DNA of 64,000 nucleotides, from the NCBI RefSeq assembly GCF_001428365.1, contig NZ_LMSH01000002.1, forward strand, positions 951,505 to 1,015,504. Direction: 5' to 3'. The notes beneath the pieces are model-generated. The model saw only the letters and a list, made by a program, of their open reading frames with translations. It was not told the origin of the DNA and ran no database searches. This DNA is from Arthrobacter sp. Soil763. GTDB lineage: Bacteria > Actinomycetota > Actinomycetes > Actinomycetales > Micrococcaceae. Made by a program: the position numbers and the translations under genes. Within the stretch, counting starts at the first letter, position 1, and every line of letters begins with the position of its first letter. Shown here one piece after another: positions 14,304-21,514 of this stretch.

Positions 14304-15419
14304 TCAGGAGACGCTGCCAAGCTCCTTGGTGTCCTGGGCTTCCATCCGCGGGTCGGTCCCGAGCAGGCGGCGCAGGGAGGCCAGCCGGGCCGGGCCGGAC
14401 GGGCCGGCGTGTCCGGCCTGGACCCAGGCGTCCACGCCGCAGTTGACCGCGGTGGCGTCGTGCTTGCAGCCGCGTTCGCAGTCCTCGGTGCCCGGTTCCA
14501 GGTCCGGGAAGGAGTGCAGGATCCGGTCCGGGTCCACGTGGGCCAGGCCGAAGGAGCGGATGCCGGGGGTGTCGATGATCCAGCTGCCGGCCGGAGCGTC
14601 GCTGACTTTCAGCGCCAGCGCGGAGGAGGAGGTGTGCCGGCCGCGGCCGGTGACGGCATTGACGCCGCCGGTGGCCCGTTCGGCGCCGGTGAGCGCGTTC
14701 ACCATGGTGGATTTGCCGACGCCGGAGTGGCCGAGCATGACGGTGACCTTACCGTCGAGGTGCGCCCGGAGCTGGGAGACGGCGTCCCGGTCCAGCCGGG
14801 CGGAGAGGCCGTCGTCGGAGCGGGCGTCGATGCCCGAGGCGGCCGAGTCGGCGGTCTTGGAGATGATCACCGGGAAATCCAGGTGCCGGTAGTTGGCGAG
14901 CAGTTCGGCGGGATCCTTGACGTCGGCCTTGGTGACCAGCAGCAGAGGTTCGATGCCGGCGTCGTAGGCCGCCACCAGGGCGCGGTCGATGAAACCGGTG
15001 CGCGGCTCCGGGTTGGCCGCGGCAACGACGACGACCAGCTGGTCGGCGTTGGCGACGACGGCACGTTCGATCGGGTCGGTGTCATCCGCGCTGCGGCGCA
15101 GGAGCGTCCGGCGGTCCTGGATCTTGACCAGGCGCGCCAGCGTGTCGGGTTCGCCGCTGACGTCCCCGACGAGGGCGACGAAGTCCCCGGCAACCACCGG
15201 ATTGCGACGCAACTCCCGTGCCCGGGCTGCGATGATCTTGCGTTCGTCGGTAGTGCCCTCGTCGACGACGGCGGTGTAGCGGCCGCGGTCCACGGTGATG
15301 ATCCGGCCGGTGACGGCGTCGTCGTAGCTGGGCCGGTCCTTGGTGCGCGGGCGGGAGCCCTTCTTGTTGGGCCGGATCCGGACGTCGGATTCGTCCCAGG
15401 AGTCAGTGCTGCGGGCCAC
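14304..15419 (-). CDS. rsgA: ribosome small-subunit GTPase RsgA
   Basis: The 371-residue protein is a circularly permuted GTPase: G4 appears first ([11 protein letters not shown]), then G5-like [10 protein letters not shown], then G1 GHSGVGKST and G3 [12 protein letters not shown]-terminal zinc-binding segment follows (C-x3-C-x-H-x6-C in [19 protein letters not shown]). An N-terminal OB-like domain precedes ([20 protein letters not shown]). RsgA acts late in 30S assembly. No ATG precedes the conserved N-terminus; I choose GTG 15419, which overlaps the 3' end of aroA by 17 bases, with AAGGAC upstream. The overlap implies coupling to aroA. Confidence 0.9.
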   Translation of the reverse strand: MARSTDSWDESDVRIRPNKKGSRPRTKDRPSYDDAVTGRIITVDRGRYTAVVDEGTTDERKIIAARARELRRNPVVAGDFVALVGDVSGEPDTLARLVKIQDRRTLLRRSADDTDPIERAVVANADQLVVVVAAANPEPRTGFIDRALVAAYDAGIEPLLLVTKADVKDPAELLANYRHLDFPVIISKTADSAASGIDARSDDGLSARLDRDAVSQLRAHLDGKVTVMLGHSGVGKSTMVNALTGAERATGGVNAVTGRGRHTSSSALALKVSDAPAGSWIIDTPGIRSFGLAHVDPDRILHSFPDLEPGTEDCERGCKHDATAVNCGVDAWVQAGHAGPSGPARLASLRRLLGTDPRMEAQDTKELGSVS

Positions 15420-16806
15420 CGGTGGCGTCCTTGTCTGCGGTGTTGTCCTGGCCGAGCATGGCCTCCCAGAGCTGCGGGAAGTCAGGCATGGTCTTGGCCG
15501 TGGTGCCGATGTCCTCGACCTCCACCCCGGGGACCGCAAGGCCCCAGATGGCGCCGGCGGTCGCCATGCGGTGGTCGGCGTAGCTGTGCACGACGCCGCC
15601 GTGCAGCGGCGCCGGGCGGATGGTGAGCCCGTCCGCGGTTTCCTCCGCATCGCCGCCAAGCCGGTTGATCTCGGTGACGAGGGCGGCGAGCCGGTCCGTT
15701 TCGTGGCCGCGCAGGTGTGCGATGCCGGTCAGGGTCGAGGGACCGGTGGCCAGGGCGCACAGGGCCGCGACGGTGGGCGCGAGTTCGCTGGTGTCGGCGA
15801 ACCGCCCGCCCGTGATCTGGGGGCCGCCGGTGACTTTGAGGGTGCCGTCGGCCAGCGTGACGGTGGCGCCCATGGCCGGCAGGATGCTCCGCCACAGGTC
15901 GCCCACCTGGGTGGTGCCGACGGGCCAGTTGGGAATGCGGACGGTGCCGCCGGTGGCCAGGGCAGCGGCCAGGAACGGCCCGGCGTTGGAGAGGTCCTGT
16001 TCGATCCGCCGGTCGAAGGCCCGGATGGGCCCGGGGGCGACGCTCCAGTGGTTGGGGACCGAATCGTCAACGTTGACGCCGACGCTGCGCAGCACGGCGA
16101 CGGTCATTTTGATGTGGTCCAGGCTGGGGACCGGGGCGCCGGGGTGCTCGGCGCTGCGGTGCTCTAGGTGGAGTCCGTCGCGGAACCGGGCGCCCACCAG
16201 CAGCAGGGCGGAGACGAACTGCGACGAGGCCCCGGCATCGATCACCAGATGCCCGCCGCGGACCTCCCCGGTTCCCTGCACCGCGAACGGCAGCGACGAG
16301 GCGGGCCCACCCTCGGGTGCGCCCACGGCCACGCCGAGGCCGGCGAGGGCCTCGATGATGGTGCCCATCGGCCGTTTGCGGGCATGCGGGTCGCCGTCGA
16401 ACACCGTCGTGCCGCGGTGCAGTGCCGCCAGCGGGGGCACGAAACGCATGACCGTTCCGGCCAGGCCGCAGTCGATGGCCGCGTCCGCCGCGGCGGCGTC
16501 CGGGGCGATCGGGGTGATCTCCAGGTCCGGGCCGTAGGCGCCGTCGCCGGGGACTTCGGTGATGCCCGCGCCGAGCTGACGCAGCGCAGCGATCATCAGG
16601 GCGGAGTCGCGGGAGTGCAGCGGCGCGCGGAGCCGGGAGGGCCCGTCGGCCAGGGCCGCGAGCACCAGGTACCTGTTGGTCAGCGACTTGGATCCGGGAA
16701 CGGTCACGGTCGCATCGACCGGGCGCTGCGCAAACGGCGCGCGCCAGTGCGGACCGCCCGCGGCCGGCAGGGAAGGGGCTGCTGCGGAGGGGGTGCTGCC
16801 AGTCAT
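15403..16806 (-). CDS. aroA: 3-phosphoshikimate 1-carboxyvinyltransferase (EPSP synthase)
   Basis: The 467-residue protein has the PEP/shikimate-phosphate signature [19 protein letters not shown] near residue 37, the [11 protein letters not shown] segment, [18 protein letters not shown] (which replaces the usual G-N-A/S-G-T core with G-L-A-G-T, as in many actinobacteria), and [20 protein letters not shown] near residue 360. It makes EPSP in the shikimate pathway in the cytosol. It lies 6 bp after the DoxX gene and overlaps rsgA, in an order also known from mycobacteria next to sigH. Confidence 0.93.
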   Translation of the reverse strand: MTGSTPSAAAPSLPAAGGPHWRAPFAQRPVDATVTVPGSKSLTNRYLVLAALADGPSRLRAPLHSRDSALMIAALRQLGAGITEVPGDGAYGPDLEITPIAPDAAAADAAIDCGLAGTVMRFVPPLAALHRGTTVFDGDPHARKRPMGTIIEALAGLGVAVGAPEGGPASSLPFAVQGTGEVRGGHLVIDAGASSQFVSALLLVGARFRDGLHLEHRSAEHPGAPVPSLDHIKMTVAVLRSVGVNVDDSVPNHWSVAPGPIRAFDRRIEQDLSNAGPFLAAALATGGTVRIPNWPVGTTQVGDLWRSILPAMGATVTLADGTLKVTGGPQITGGRFADTSELAPTVAALCALATGPSTLTGIAHLRGHETDRLAALVTEINRLGGDAEETADGLTIRPAPLHGGVVHSYADHRMATAGAIWGLAVPGVEVEDIGTTAKTMPDFPQLWEAMLGQDNTADKDATGGPQH

Positions 16807-16812
16807 GCGGGG

Positions 16813-17361
16813 TTAGGCTCCGACTGCGTGGTCCACGGCCTTGCGGACCGCCTTGTCAGCCTTCTTGAGCTTCTTTTCGGTGCTCTTGCGCGCGTCGGCG
16901 GCCAGGTGCGCGGTGCTCTTGCGGGCATCGGCGGCCAGGTGTTCGGCGCGCCAGGCCAGGCTGGGCTTTCCGGCGGTGTCCACGGAGGCCAGCAGGACGC
17001 CGCCGGTGAGCGTGACGTTCTTCAGCAGCTGCTTGCGGCGGGCGTCACGGCCTTCCTTGGACGTGATGTCGGCGCTGCGCCATTCGACGTACGCGTTGAG
17101 TGCGGAAATTACCGCCAGGACGGTGGCGGCGAGGCGGGCGGACTTGCCGAGCGCCAGGCAGACGCCGGCGCCGACCTGGGTGCCGCCGAGAACGCGGGCC
17201 AGGACCTTCTCGTTGGTCTGGAACGGCAGCGTCTCGGCCGCGCGGCGCAGCAGGGGGGAGAGCTGCGTGGCCGTGTCATCCGCGTTCCGGAGCTTGTCCA
17301 TGCCTGCGAGGACGAAACTGGAGGCGAGCATGGGGCGGGCAAGAAAGCGGACAAACGACAT
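16813..17361 (-). CDS. DoxX-family membrane protein
   Basis: The 182-residue protein has the four-helix DoxX layout: VRFLARPMLASSFVLAGMDK at the N-terminus, KVLARVLGGTQVGAGVCLAL, RLAATVLAVISALNAYVEWR, and LKNVTLTGGVLLASVDTAGK. A Lys-rich C-terminal tail with two copies of LAADARKST follows. GGAGG is well placed before the ATG. DoxX proteins are membrane proteins linked to redox or thiol homeostasis in mycobacteria. This one is divergent from sigH, so a thiol-stress link is plausible but unproven. It precedes aroA by 6 bp. Confidence 0.83.
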   Translation of the reverse strand: MSFVRFLARPMLASSFVLAGMDKLRNADDTATQLSPLLRRAAETLPFQTNEKVLARVLGGTQVGAGVCLALGKSARLAATVLAVISALNAYVEWRSADITSKEGRDARRKQLLKNVTLTGGVLLASVDTAGKPSLAWRAEHLAADARKSTAHLAADARKSTEKKLKKADKAVRKAVDHAVGA

Positions 17362-17430
17362 GAATTTCCTCCTGGATGGACGAACCGCGGACGCTGTGCG
17401 GGGGAACCGGTTCTAGTCTTGCACTTTTGT

Positions 17431-17457
17431 GGAATATTTGCCCGTCCCCGGGGGTTG
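17431..17457 (+). promoter_or_regulatory. SigH/SigR-type promoter of the sigma gene
   Basis: GGAAT (17431-17435) and GTTG (17454-17457) are separated by exactly 18 bases. This matches the GGAA(T/C)-N18-GTT consensus of SigR/SigH regulons in Streptomyces and Mycobacterium and implies autoregulation by the thiol-stress sigma factor encoded just downstream. Predicted start of transcription is near 17463. Confidence 0.8.
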
Positions 17458-17609
17458 TGCATGACAGCTTTGGACGCAAACAGGAAGGCGGAGCTTTGGT
17501 GCTGGTGAACGACGCAGGACTGCTTGACGCGGTCCCCGTGAACCCGTGGGCCGATGCCTTCACGGGTGTCCCGGACGCCCGCCGGAAGGTGACAGTAGAC
17601 TTGAAGGCA

Positions 17610-18371
17610 ATGAGCACCATGGATCCGGCCGTTGCGGCCACGCACGAGGTAGCCGGAAACGACGACGCCAAGCCCGCCGACAGCGCCGCCGCGGAGGCGG
17701 CCGCCGGAGAAACCGTCGCGGCGGATGGCACCGGCCAGCCGCTGGACACCTCCGCCGAAAGCTCCGAAGAGCGCCGCCTGCGGTTCGAACGCGACGCGAT
17801 GCAGTACGTGGACCAGCTGTATTCCGCTGCCATGCGGATGGCCCGCAACCCGGCGGACGCCGAGGACCTCGTCCAGGAGGCCTACACCAAGGCGTTCTCC
17901 GCGTTCCACCAGTACAAGCCGGGAACGAACCTGAAGGCCTGGCTGTACCGGATCCTCACCAACACGTACATCAACCTGTACCGCAAGCGGCAGCGCGAAC
18001 CGCTGCAGTCGAACTCGGACACCATTGAGGACTGGCAGCTGGCGCGGGCCGAGTCGCACACGTCGACCGGGCTGCGCTCGGCGGAGGCAGAGGCGCTGGA
18101 CCACCTGCCCGACTCGGACGTGAAGCGGGCCCTGCAGTCGATCCCGGAGGAGTTCCGCCTGGCGGTCTACTTCGCCGACGTGGAGGGCTTCGCGTACAAG
18201 GAAATTTCAGACATCATGAACACCCCCATCGGGACCGTCATGTCCCGGCTGCACCGCGGCCGGAGGATGCTGCGGGACATGCTGGCCGACTACGCGGCCG
18301 AGCGGGGATTCAGGGCCGCGGGCGGGACTGCCGCAGCGGCCGACGGCAACAATCAGGAGAACAGGAAATGA
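17610..18371 (+). CDS. sigH: ECF sigma factor SigH/SigR (thiol-stress)
   Basis: From ATG 17610 the protein has 253 residues. Region 2 reads [40 protein letters not shown] and [20 protein letters not shown]; region 4 reads [20 protein letters not shown] and [18 protein letters not shown]. These match SigH/SigR closely, and the next gene is a zinc anti-sigma factor. The frame stays open to 17376. GTG 17499 has a much better ribosome-binding site (GGAG five bases away) than ATG 17610 (AAGG, two bases away) and would add 37 residues, similar to the longer SigR' form of Streptomyces. I list the shorter form by family length. The promoter at 17431-17457 suggests self-induction on disulfide stress. 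Confidence 0.88.
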   Translation: MSTMDPAVAATHEVAGNDDAKPADSAAAEAAAGETVAADGTGQPLDTSAESSEERRLRFERDAMQYVDQLYSAAMRMARNPADAEDLVQEAYTKAFSAFHQYKPGTNLKAWLYRILTNTYINLYRKRQREPLQSNSDTIEDWQLARAESHTSTGLRSAEAEALDHLPDSDVKRALQSIPEEFRLAVYFADVEGFAYKEISDIMNTPIGTVMSRLHRGRRMLRDMLADYAAERGFRAAGGTAAAADGNNQENRK

Positions 18372-18634
18372 GCGACTGCCAGGGACTGGGCGACTGCGAC
18401 GACACCCGGATGCAGCGCATCTACGAATACCTCGACGGCGCCCTGACGCACGATGACATCGCCGAGATCAAGCAGCACCTGGACGAGTGCCCGGAGTGCC
18501 ACGAGCAGTACGACCTTGAGTGCGTCATCCGCGTCATGGTCAAGCGCTCCTGCACGGAGGCCGCGCCGGAGAACCTCAAGAATTCCATCCTCGACCGGAT
18601 CCATTCGATCCGCCCGGTCGACGCCGAGGCCTAG
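18368..18634 (+). CDS. rsrA: RsrA-like redox-sensing anti-sigma factor
   Basis: The 88-residue protein has the ZAS motif H-x3-C-x2-C in [16 protein letters not shown] (about residue 38) with the additional upstream Cys-rich start [20 protein letters not shown] and a later [13 protein letters not shown]. This is the pattern of mycothiol-linked RsrA/RshA proteins: zinc-bound when reduced, holding SigH, and releasing it when the cysteines form disulfides. Its ATG overlaps the sigma TGA (ATGA), as expected for a coupled sigma/anti-sigma pair. Confidence 0.9.
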   Translation: MSDCQGLGDCDDTRMQRIYEYLDGALTHDDIAEIKQHLDECPECHEQYDLECVIRVMVKRSCTEAAPENLKNSILDRIHSIRPVDAEA

Positions 18635-18664
18635 GCGCTGCAGGCTGCTGCCGCCGGCCAAACG

Positions 18665-18700
18665 AAAGACCCCGGGAACCGTGCGGTTCCCGGGGTCTTT
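18665..18700 (+). terminator. terminator after sigH-rsrA
   Basis: A 16-bp perfect stem with the loop GTGC (18681-18684) starts with AAAGACCCCGGG and ends with CCCGGGGTCTTT. It lies 30 bases after the rsrA stop and, being symmetric with A and T ends, can also serve the convergent bL37 gene. Confidence 0.87.
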
Positions 18701-18729
18701 CGCTTAAAGCTGTCTATCCAAGCCGTGGC

Positions 18730-18804
18730 TTAGGTGTTGGGGCGCTTACCGTGGTTCGCGCCGCCACGCTTACGGTCACGACGTTTACGTGCACGCTTGC
18801 TCAT
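18730..18804 (-). CDS. ribosomal protein bL37 (24 aa, AURKAIP1/COX24-like)
   Basis: The reading frame encodes only 24 residues: MSKRARKRRDRKRGGANHGK followed by RPNT. The K/R-rich start and the ANHGKRPN ending match bL37, the actinobacterial large-subunit peptide first seen in mycobacterial ribosome structures. A perfect AAGGAGG lies eight bases before the ATG, which confirms translation. It is too short for most gene finders. It lies convergent to rsrA with the shared terminator between them. Confidence 0.88.
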   Translation of the reverse strand: MSKRARKRRDRKRGGANHGKRPNT

Positions 18805-18897
18805 AGCTGGCCTCCTTAATCTTGATACTCAAAAGAGCTGCCCTCAAGTCTCCCACATCGTCGGAGCCGCCGCGAACCGGGACGCGGCCGCCGCCGC

Positions 18898-19506
18898 TCA
18901 GTCCTCCAGCGAGTTGCGGATGGAGATCCGGGCCTGGTCCAGCACGGTGCGGACCGTTTCCAGGGTCACCGGGCTGACGGGCCGGGCCCCGGCGTGCCGC
19001 CGCAGCTCGATCCTGATGTCATCCCGGAAGGACTGCACCAGCATCTCGGCCTCGCGCAGGCGGCGGTCGCCTTCCTTGGAGTAGCGCACGGCCGCCGGTG
19101 CGGCGCTGCGGGCGGTGGCGCGGGCCGCCTCGGCCGTGGCGGCCAGGTCGGCGCGCAGGCCCTGCATGTTGGCCCGGATGTCCTGGCGCAGCTTGTCCGC
19201 GAGCCGCCGGACCGACGCGGAGATGTCGTTCTCCACATCGGCCAGTTCCCCGCGCCGGGCCTCGAGCTCCACCAGGCCCGCCGGGGTGATGCTGTAGTTC
19301 GTGCGCCGGCCCTCCGTGTGGGTGGCCACCAGGCCTTCCTCCTCCAGCTTCGCCAGCCGGGGGTAGATGGTTCCGGCGCTGGGGGAGTAGGTGCCGCCGA
19401 AGCGGTCGCTGAGGGCCTTGATCAGTTCGTAGCCGTGTTTGGGGCCGGATTCCAGCAGGGCCAGGAGGTACAGCCGCAGCGCGCCGTGGGCGAAGACCGG
19501 GGGCAT
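18898..19506 (-). CDS. PadR-family transcriptional regulator
   Basis: The 202-residue protein has the PadR winged helix at the N-terminus (GALRLYLLALLESGPKHGYE, LIKALSDRFGGTYSPSAGTI, YPRLAKLEEEGLVATHTEGR) followed by a long helical C-terminal domain for dimerisation (RLADKLRQDIRANMQGLRAD). Its ATG overlaps the stop of the DUF4097 gene by one base, so the two are one operon. PadR proteins usually repress their own operon; the palindromes at 20381-20445 upstream of the operon are the likely sites. The ligand is unknown. Confidence 0.87.
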   Translation of the reverse strand: MPPVFAHGALRLYLLALLESGPKHGYELIKALSDRFGGTYSPSAGTIYPRLAKLEEEGLVATHTEGRRTNYSITPAGLVELEARRGELADVENDISASVRRLADKLRQDIRANMQGLRADLAATAEAARATARSAAPAAVRYSKEGDRRLREAEMLVQSFRDDIRIELRRHAGARPVSPVTLETVRTVLDQARISIRNSLED

Positions 19507-20333
19507 CAGAGCCCCGCTTCTGCGTCCGGGCTCGGCTCGCTGTGGAAGATGGAGGTCTTGCCCGAGACCGAATTCGTCCTGACCAGCATCAGCTTGGCAT
19601 CCGGGCCGGCGATGGTCTGGACGTTGCCGGCCGGCTGGGCGTACCGCTGGTCGTCAATGACGACGGCGCCGCTGGCCGACTTCGCGATGATGTCCACGCC
19701 CACGTCGTGCGGCAGCCGGATGGTGACGTCGCCGGAGACGGAGTTGGCACCGAAATCCTGGGTGAAACCGTGCAGGTCGAAGTTCAGGTCGCCGCTGACG
19801 GTGTTGGCCCGGATGTTGCTGAACTCGCCCGAGGCGGTCACTTCGCCGGAGACGCTCTTGGCCGTCAGCACGCCGTGGTGGTTTCGGACGATGACGTCCC
19901 CGCTGACCGTGCCCACGCCGAGTTCGCCGGTGGTGCCGTCGGCCAGGACGGAGCCCGAGACGGTGTTGAGCCTGGTGTGGCCGCTGAGCCCGGAGACCAT
20001 GCCGTCGCCGCTGACCGTGCCGGCCTCGACGTCGACGCCGGCGGGCAGGGCAATGCTGACCACCACGGAGTTGCTGGAGTTGTTGTTGACCGTGCCCATC
20101 AGGTTCTTGAACCAGCCCTGCGGGCCGTGCAGCTGGTGCCGCAGCTCCAGCCGGCCGTCCGTGAGGCTGACCGCCAGCGGGTCGCCGTCGACCTCGGAGA
20201 CCTCCACCCGGGCCACCGCCTCATCGTGGGTGACGATGTCGAAGCGGCCGCGGACGATTCCGAGCTTGAGTGAGCGGACGCCGTCGACGTCGATGGTCTG
20301 GGGACCGGTGACGGTCCACGCATTCTGTTCCAT
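19506..20333 (-). CDS. DUF4097-family beta-repeat protein
   Basis: The 275-residue protein contains eight VSG-type strands about 20 residues apart in the second half: GTVSGDGMV, NTVSGSVLA, GTVSGDVIV, KSVSGEVTA, NTVSGDLNF, NSVSGDVTI, KSASGAVVI and NSVSGKTSI. This periodic pattern is that of DUF4097 (LiaG-like) right-handed beta structures. No signal peptide or membrane helix is visible, so the protein looks cytoplasmic. In many bacteria such genes go with PadR regulators and envelope stress, as here with the PadR gene overlapping its stop. Molecular function is unknown. Confidence 0.87.
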   Translation of the reverse strand: MEQNAWTVTGPQTIDVDGVRSLKLGIVRGRFDIVTHDEAVARVEVSEVDGDPLAVSLTDGRLELRHQLHGPQGWFKNLMGTVNNNSSNSVVVSIALPAGVDVEAGTVSGDGMVSGLSGHTRLNTVSGSVLADGTTGELGVGTVSGDVIVRNHHGVLTAKSVSGEVTASGEFSNIRANTVSGDLNFDLHGFTQDFGANSVSGDVTIRLPHDVGVDIIAKSASGAVVIDDQRYAQPAGNVQTIAGPDAKLMLVRTNSVSGKTSIFHSEPSPDAEAGL

Positions 20334-20380
20334 GGTTCCTCCGGATTGCGGATGGGACGCGGAATCGCTGCATCATCGCT

Positions 20381-20445
20381 TGCGATATATCGCGTTTATG
20401 GTTCCACGATAAGGTGCCGCCGGACAAAGATCAAGATATATCGCG
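20381..20445. promoter_or_regulatory. candidate PadR operators (GATATATC palindromes)
   Basis: GCGATATATCGC is a perfect 12-bp palindrome at 20382-20393, and GATATATC followed by GCGA recurs at 20435-20445, 53 bp away. Both lie just upstream of the DUF4097-padR operon in DNA that is otherwise about 70% GC. The paired AT-rich dyads are likely autoregulatory PadR sites; the second also overlaps the proposed start region of the next rightward gene. Confidence 0.6.
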
Positions 20446-20779
20446 AGTCAATTTTGGGCCGCTGCCGGGCTGTCCGCCGCGGCCTGGATGGGGTCACTGG
20501 GCTCACGACTGGCTTACAGTTTTCGTCCTTCCGACGCCGCTGTTCGACGTCGTGTCCGGCGGCGCGGAAGGCGGGGGCACCGTCGGGCTGTTCGGCCTCG
20601 GTCTGACCCTGCTGGCTGCCGGGCTGGTCCTCGCAGCCGTGGGCATCCGCCTGCGGTCACGCCCCCTGCGGACTCCGCGCAGCTACGACACCCGGGCACC
20701 CGCAGCTTCCGACGCGGACCGTCCGGTGAACCCGCATGCCCTGCCCAAGTCCTACGGGGCCATCCCGCCGGCCGGTTAG
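20414..20779 (+). CDS. possible small membrane protein (up to 121 aa)
   Basis: The frame from GTG 20414 encodes 121 residues with one clear transmembrane helix, GLFGLGLTLLAAGLVLAAVG, followed by a basic IRLRSRPLRTPRSYD stop-transfer segment and a Pro/Ala-rich tail. The helix and the positive-inside pattern look real, but the start is uncertain: the GTG overlaps an operator palindrome and has no ribosome-binding site, and a later GTG would give 74 residues. No family recognised. Confidence 0.45.
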   Translation: MPPDKDQDISRVNFGPLPGCPPRPGWGHWAHDWLTVFVLPTPLFDVVSGGAEGGGTVGLFGLGLTLLAAGLVLAAVGIRLRSRPLRTPRSYDTRAPAASDADRPVNPHALPKSYGAIPPAG

Positions 20780-20796
20780 CCGGCCCGGCCCGTGGA

Positions 20797-21396
20797 CTAC
20801 TCCGGGGCCTCCATGCCAAGCCACTGGAACCAGCCCCGGTGGAGCACGAGCCAGGCCATCAGGCCGTAGCCGGCCTGTCCCGGGGTGCCGCCGTTGGCGG
20901 CGAGGTCCTGGCGCCACTGCTCGTGGTTCAGCAGCGGCGAAAAGGTGTCCACGTAGAGGTGCTTGCGGCGCGTGGTGACGTCGGCAAAGGCGGTGTTCAG
21001 CTCGCCCAACCGCCGGTTCTGGGCCGGGTCCAGGGTTGGCGGCGGCCCGACGACGAACACCTCGATCTTGTGCTGGGACGCCGAGTCCAGGATGTTGGCG
21101 AGGTTGAGCCTGCTGCGGGCGGTGGAGAGCCCGTACTCGATGTCACGCCCGGACAGGCCGATCACCAGCCGGTTGTCGTGCCGGGGGTCGAAGCGCCGGC
21201 CGGCTTCTTCCAGCCAGCGTTCGGCCAGGCCCTCGGTGCCTTCCTCGGGGCAGGGCAGCGGATAGCTCTCCAGGGACCGGCCGTCCTGCGGGGTGCGGGC
21301 CAGCACGCGCCCCAGCCAGCCCAGCGCCCGGGGGTCTCCCAGTCCTGCCAGCAGTTCATCCCCAACGGCCGCGATCCGCAGCTTCCGATCTTCCAC
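20797..21396 (-). CDS. SGNH/GDSL-fold protein with degenerate active site
   Basis: The 199-residue protein has the SGNH block order: LRIAAVGDELLAGLGDPRALGW at the N-terminus (block I), NRLVIGLSGRDIEYGLSTARSRLNLANIL (block III region), KIEVFVVGPPPTLDP, and GGTPGQAGYGLMAWLVL near the C-terminus (block V). In block I, GDSL reads GDEL, so the nucleophile Ser is Glu. In block V the D-x-x-H dyad reads NGGT, so the His is Thr. Both catalytic positions are lost, so it is probably not an esterase. It lies downstream of kgd on the same strand, 118 bp away, past the kgd terminator. Its role may be binding or structural. Confidence 0.75.
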   Translation of the reverse strand: MEDRKLRIAAVGDELLAGLGDPRALGWLGRVLARTPQDGRSLESYPLPCPEEGTEGLAERWLEEAGRRFDPRHDNRLVIGLSGRDIEYGLSTARSRLNLANILDSASQHKIEVFVVGPPPTLDPAQNRRLGELNTAFADVTTRRKHLYVDTFSPLLNHEQWRQDLAANGGTPGQAGYGLMAWLVLHRGWFQWLGMEAPE

Positions 21397-21465
21397 GACT
21401 ACCTCTTCACTCCCGGTACCGGTCGTCCGCCTCCGCCTTCGGGGCGGGAGGCCGGTTTAAACAAC

Positions 21466-21509
21466 GCTGCCCGGCCGGAGTCGTGGAGTTCCACTTCCGG
21501 CCGGGCAGC
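21466..21509 (-). terminator. kgd terminator hairpin
   Basis: A perfect 14-bp stem, GCTGCCCGGCCGGA (21466-21479) and its complement (21496-21509), with a 16-base loop, lies six bases downstream of the kgd stop. On the minus strand it is followed by GTTGTTT, a weak T-rich tail. Confidence 0.7.
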
Positions 21510-21514
21510 CTGAC

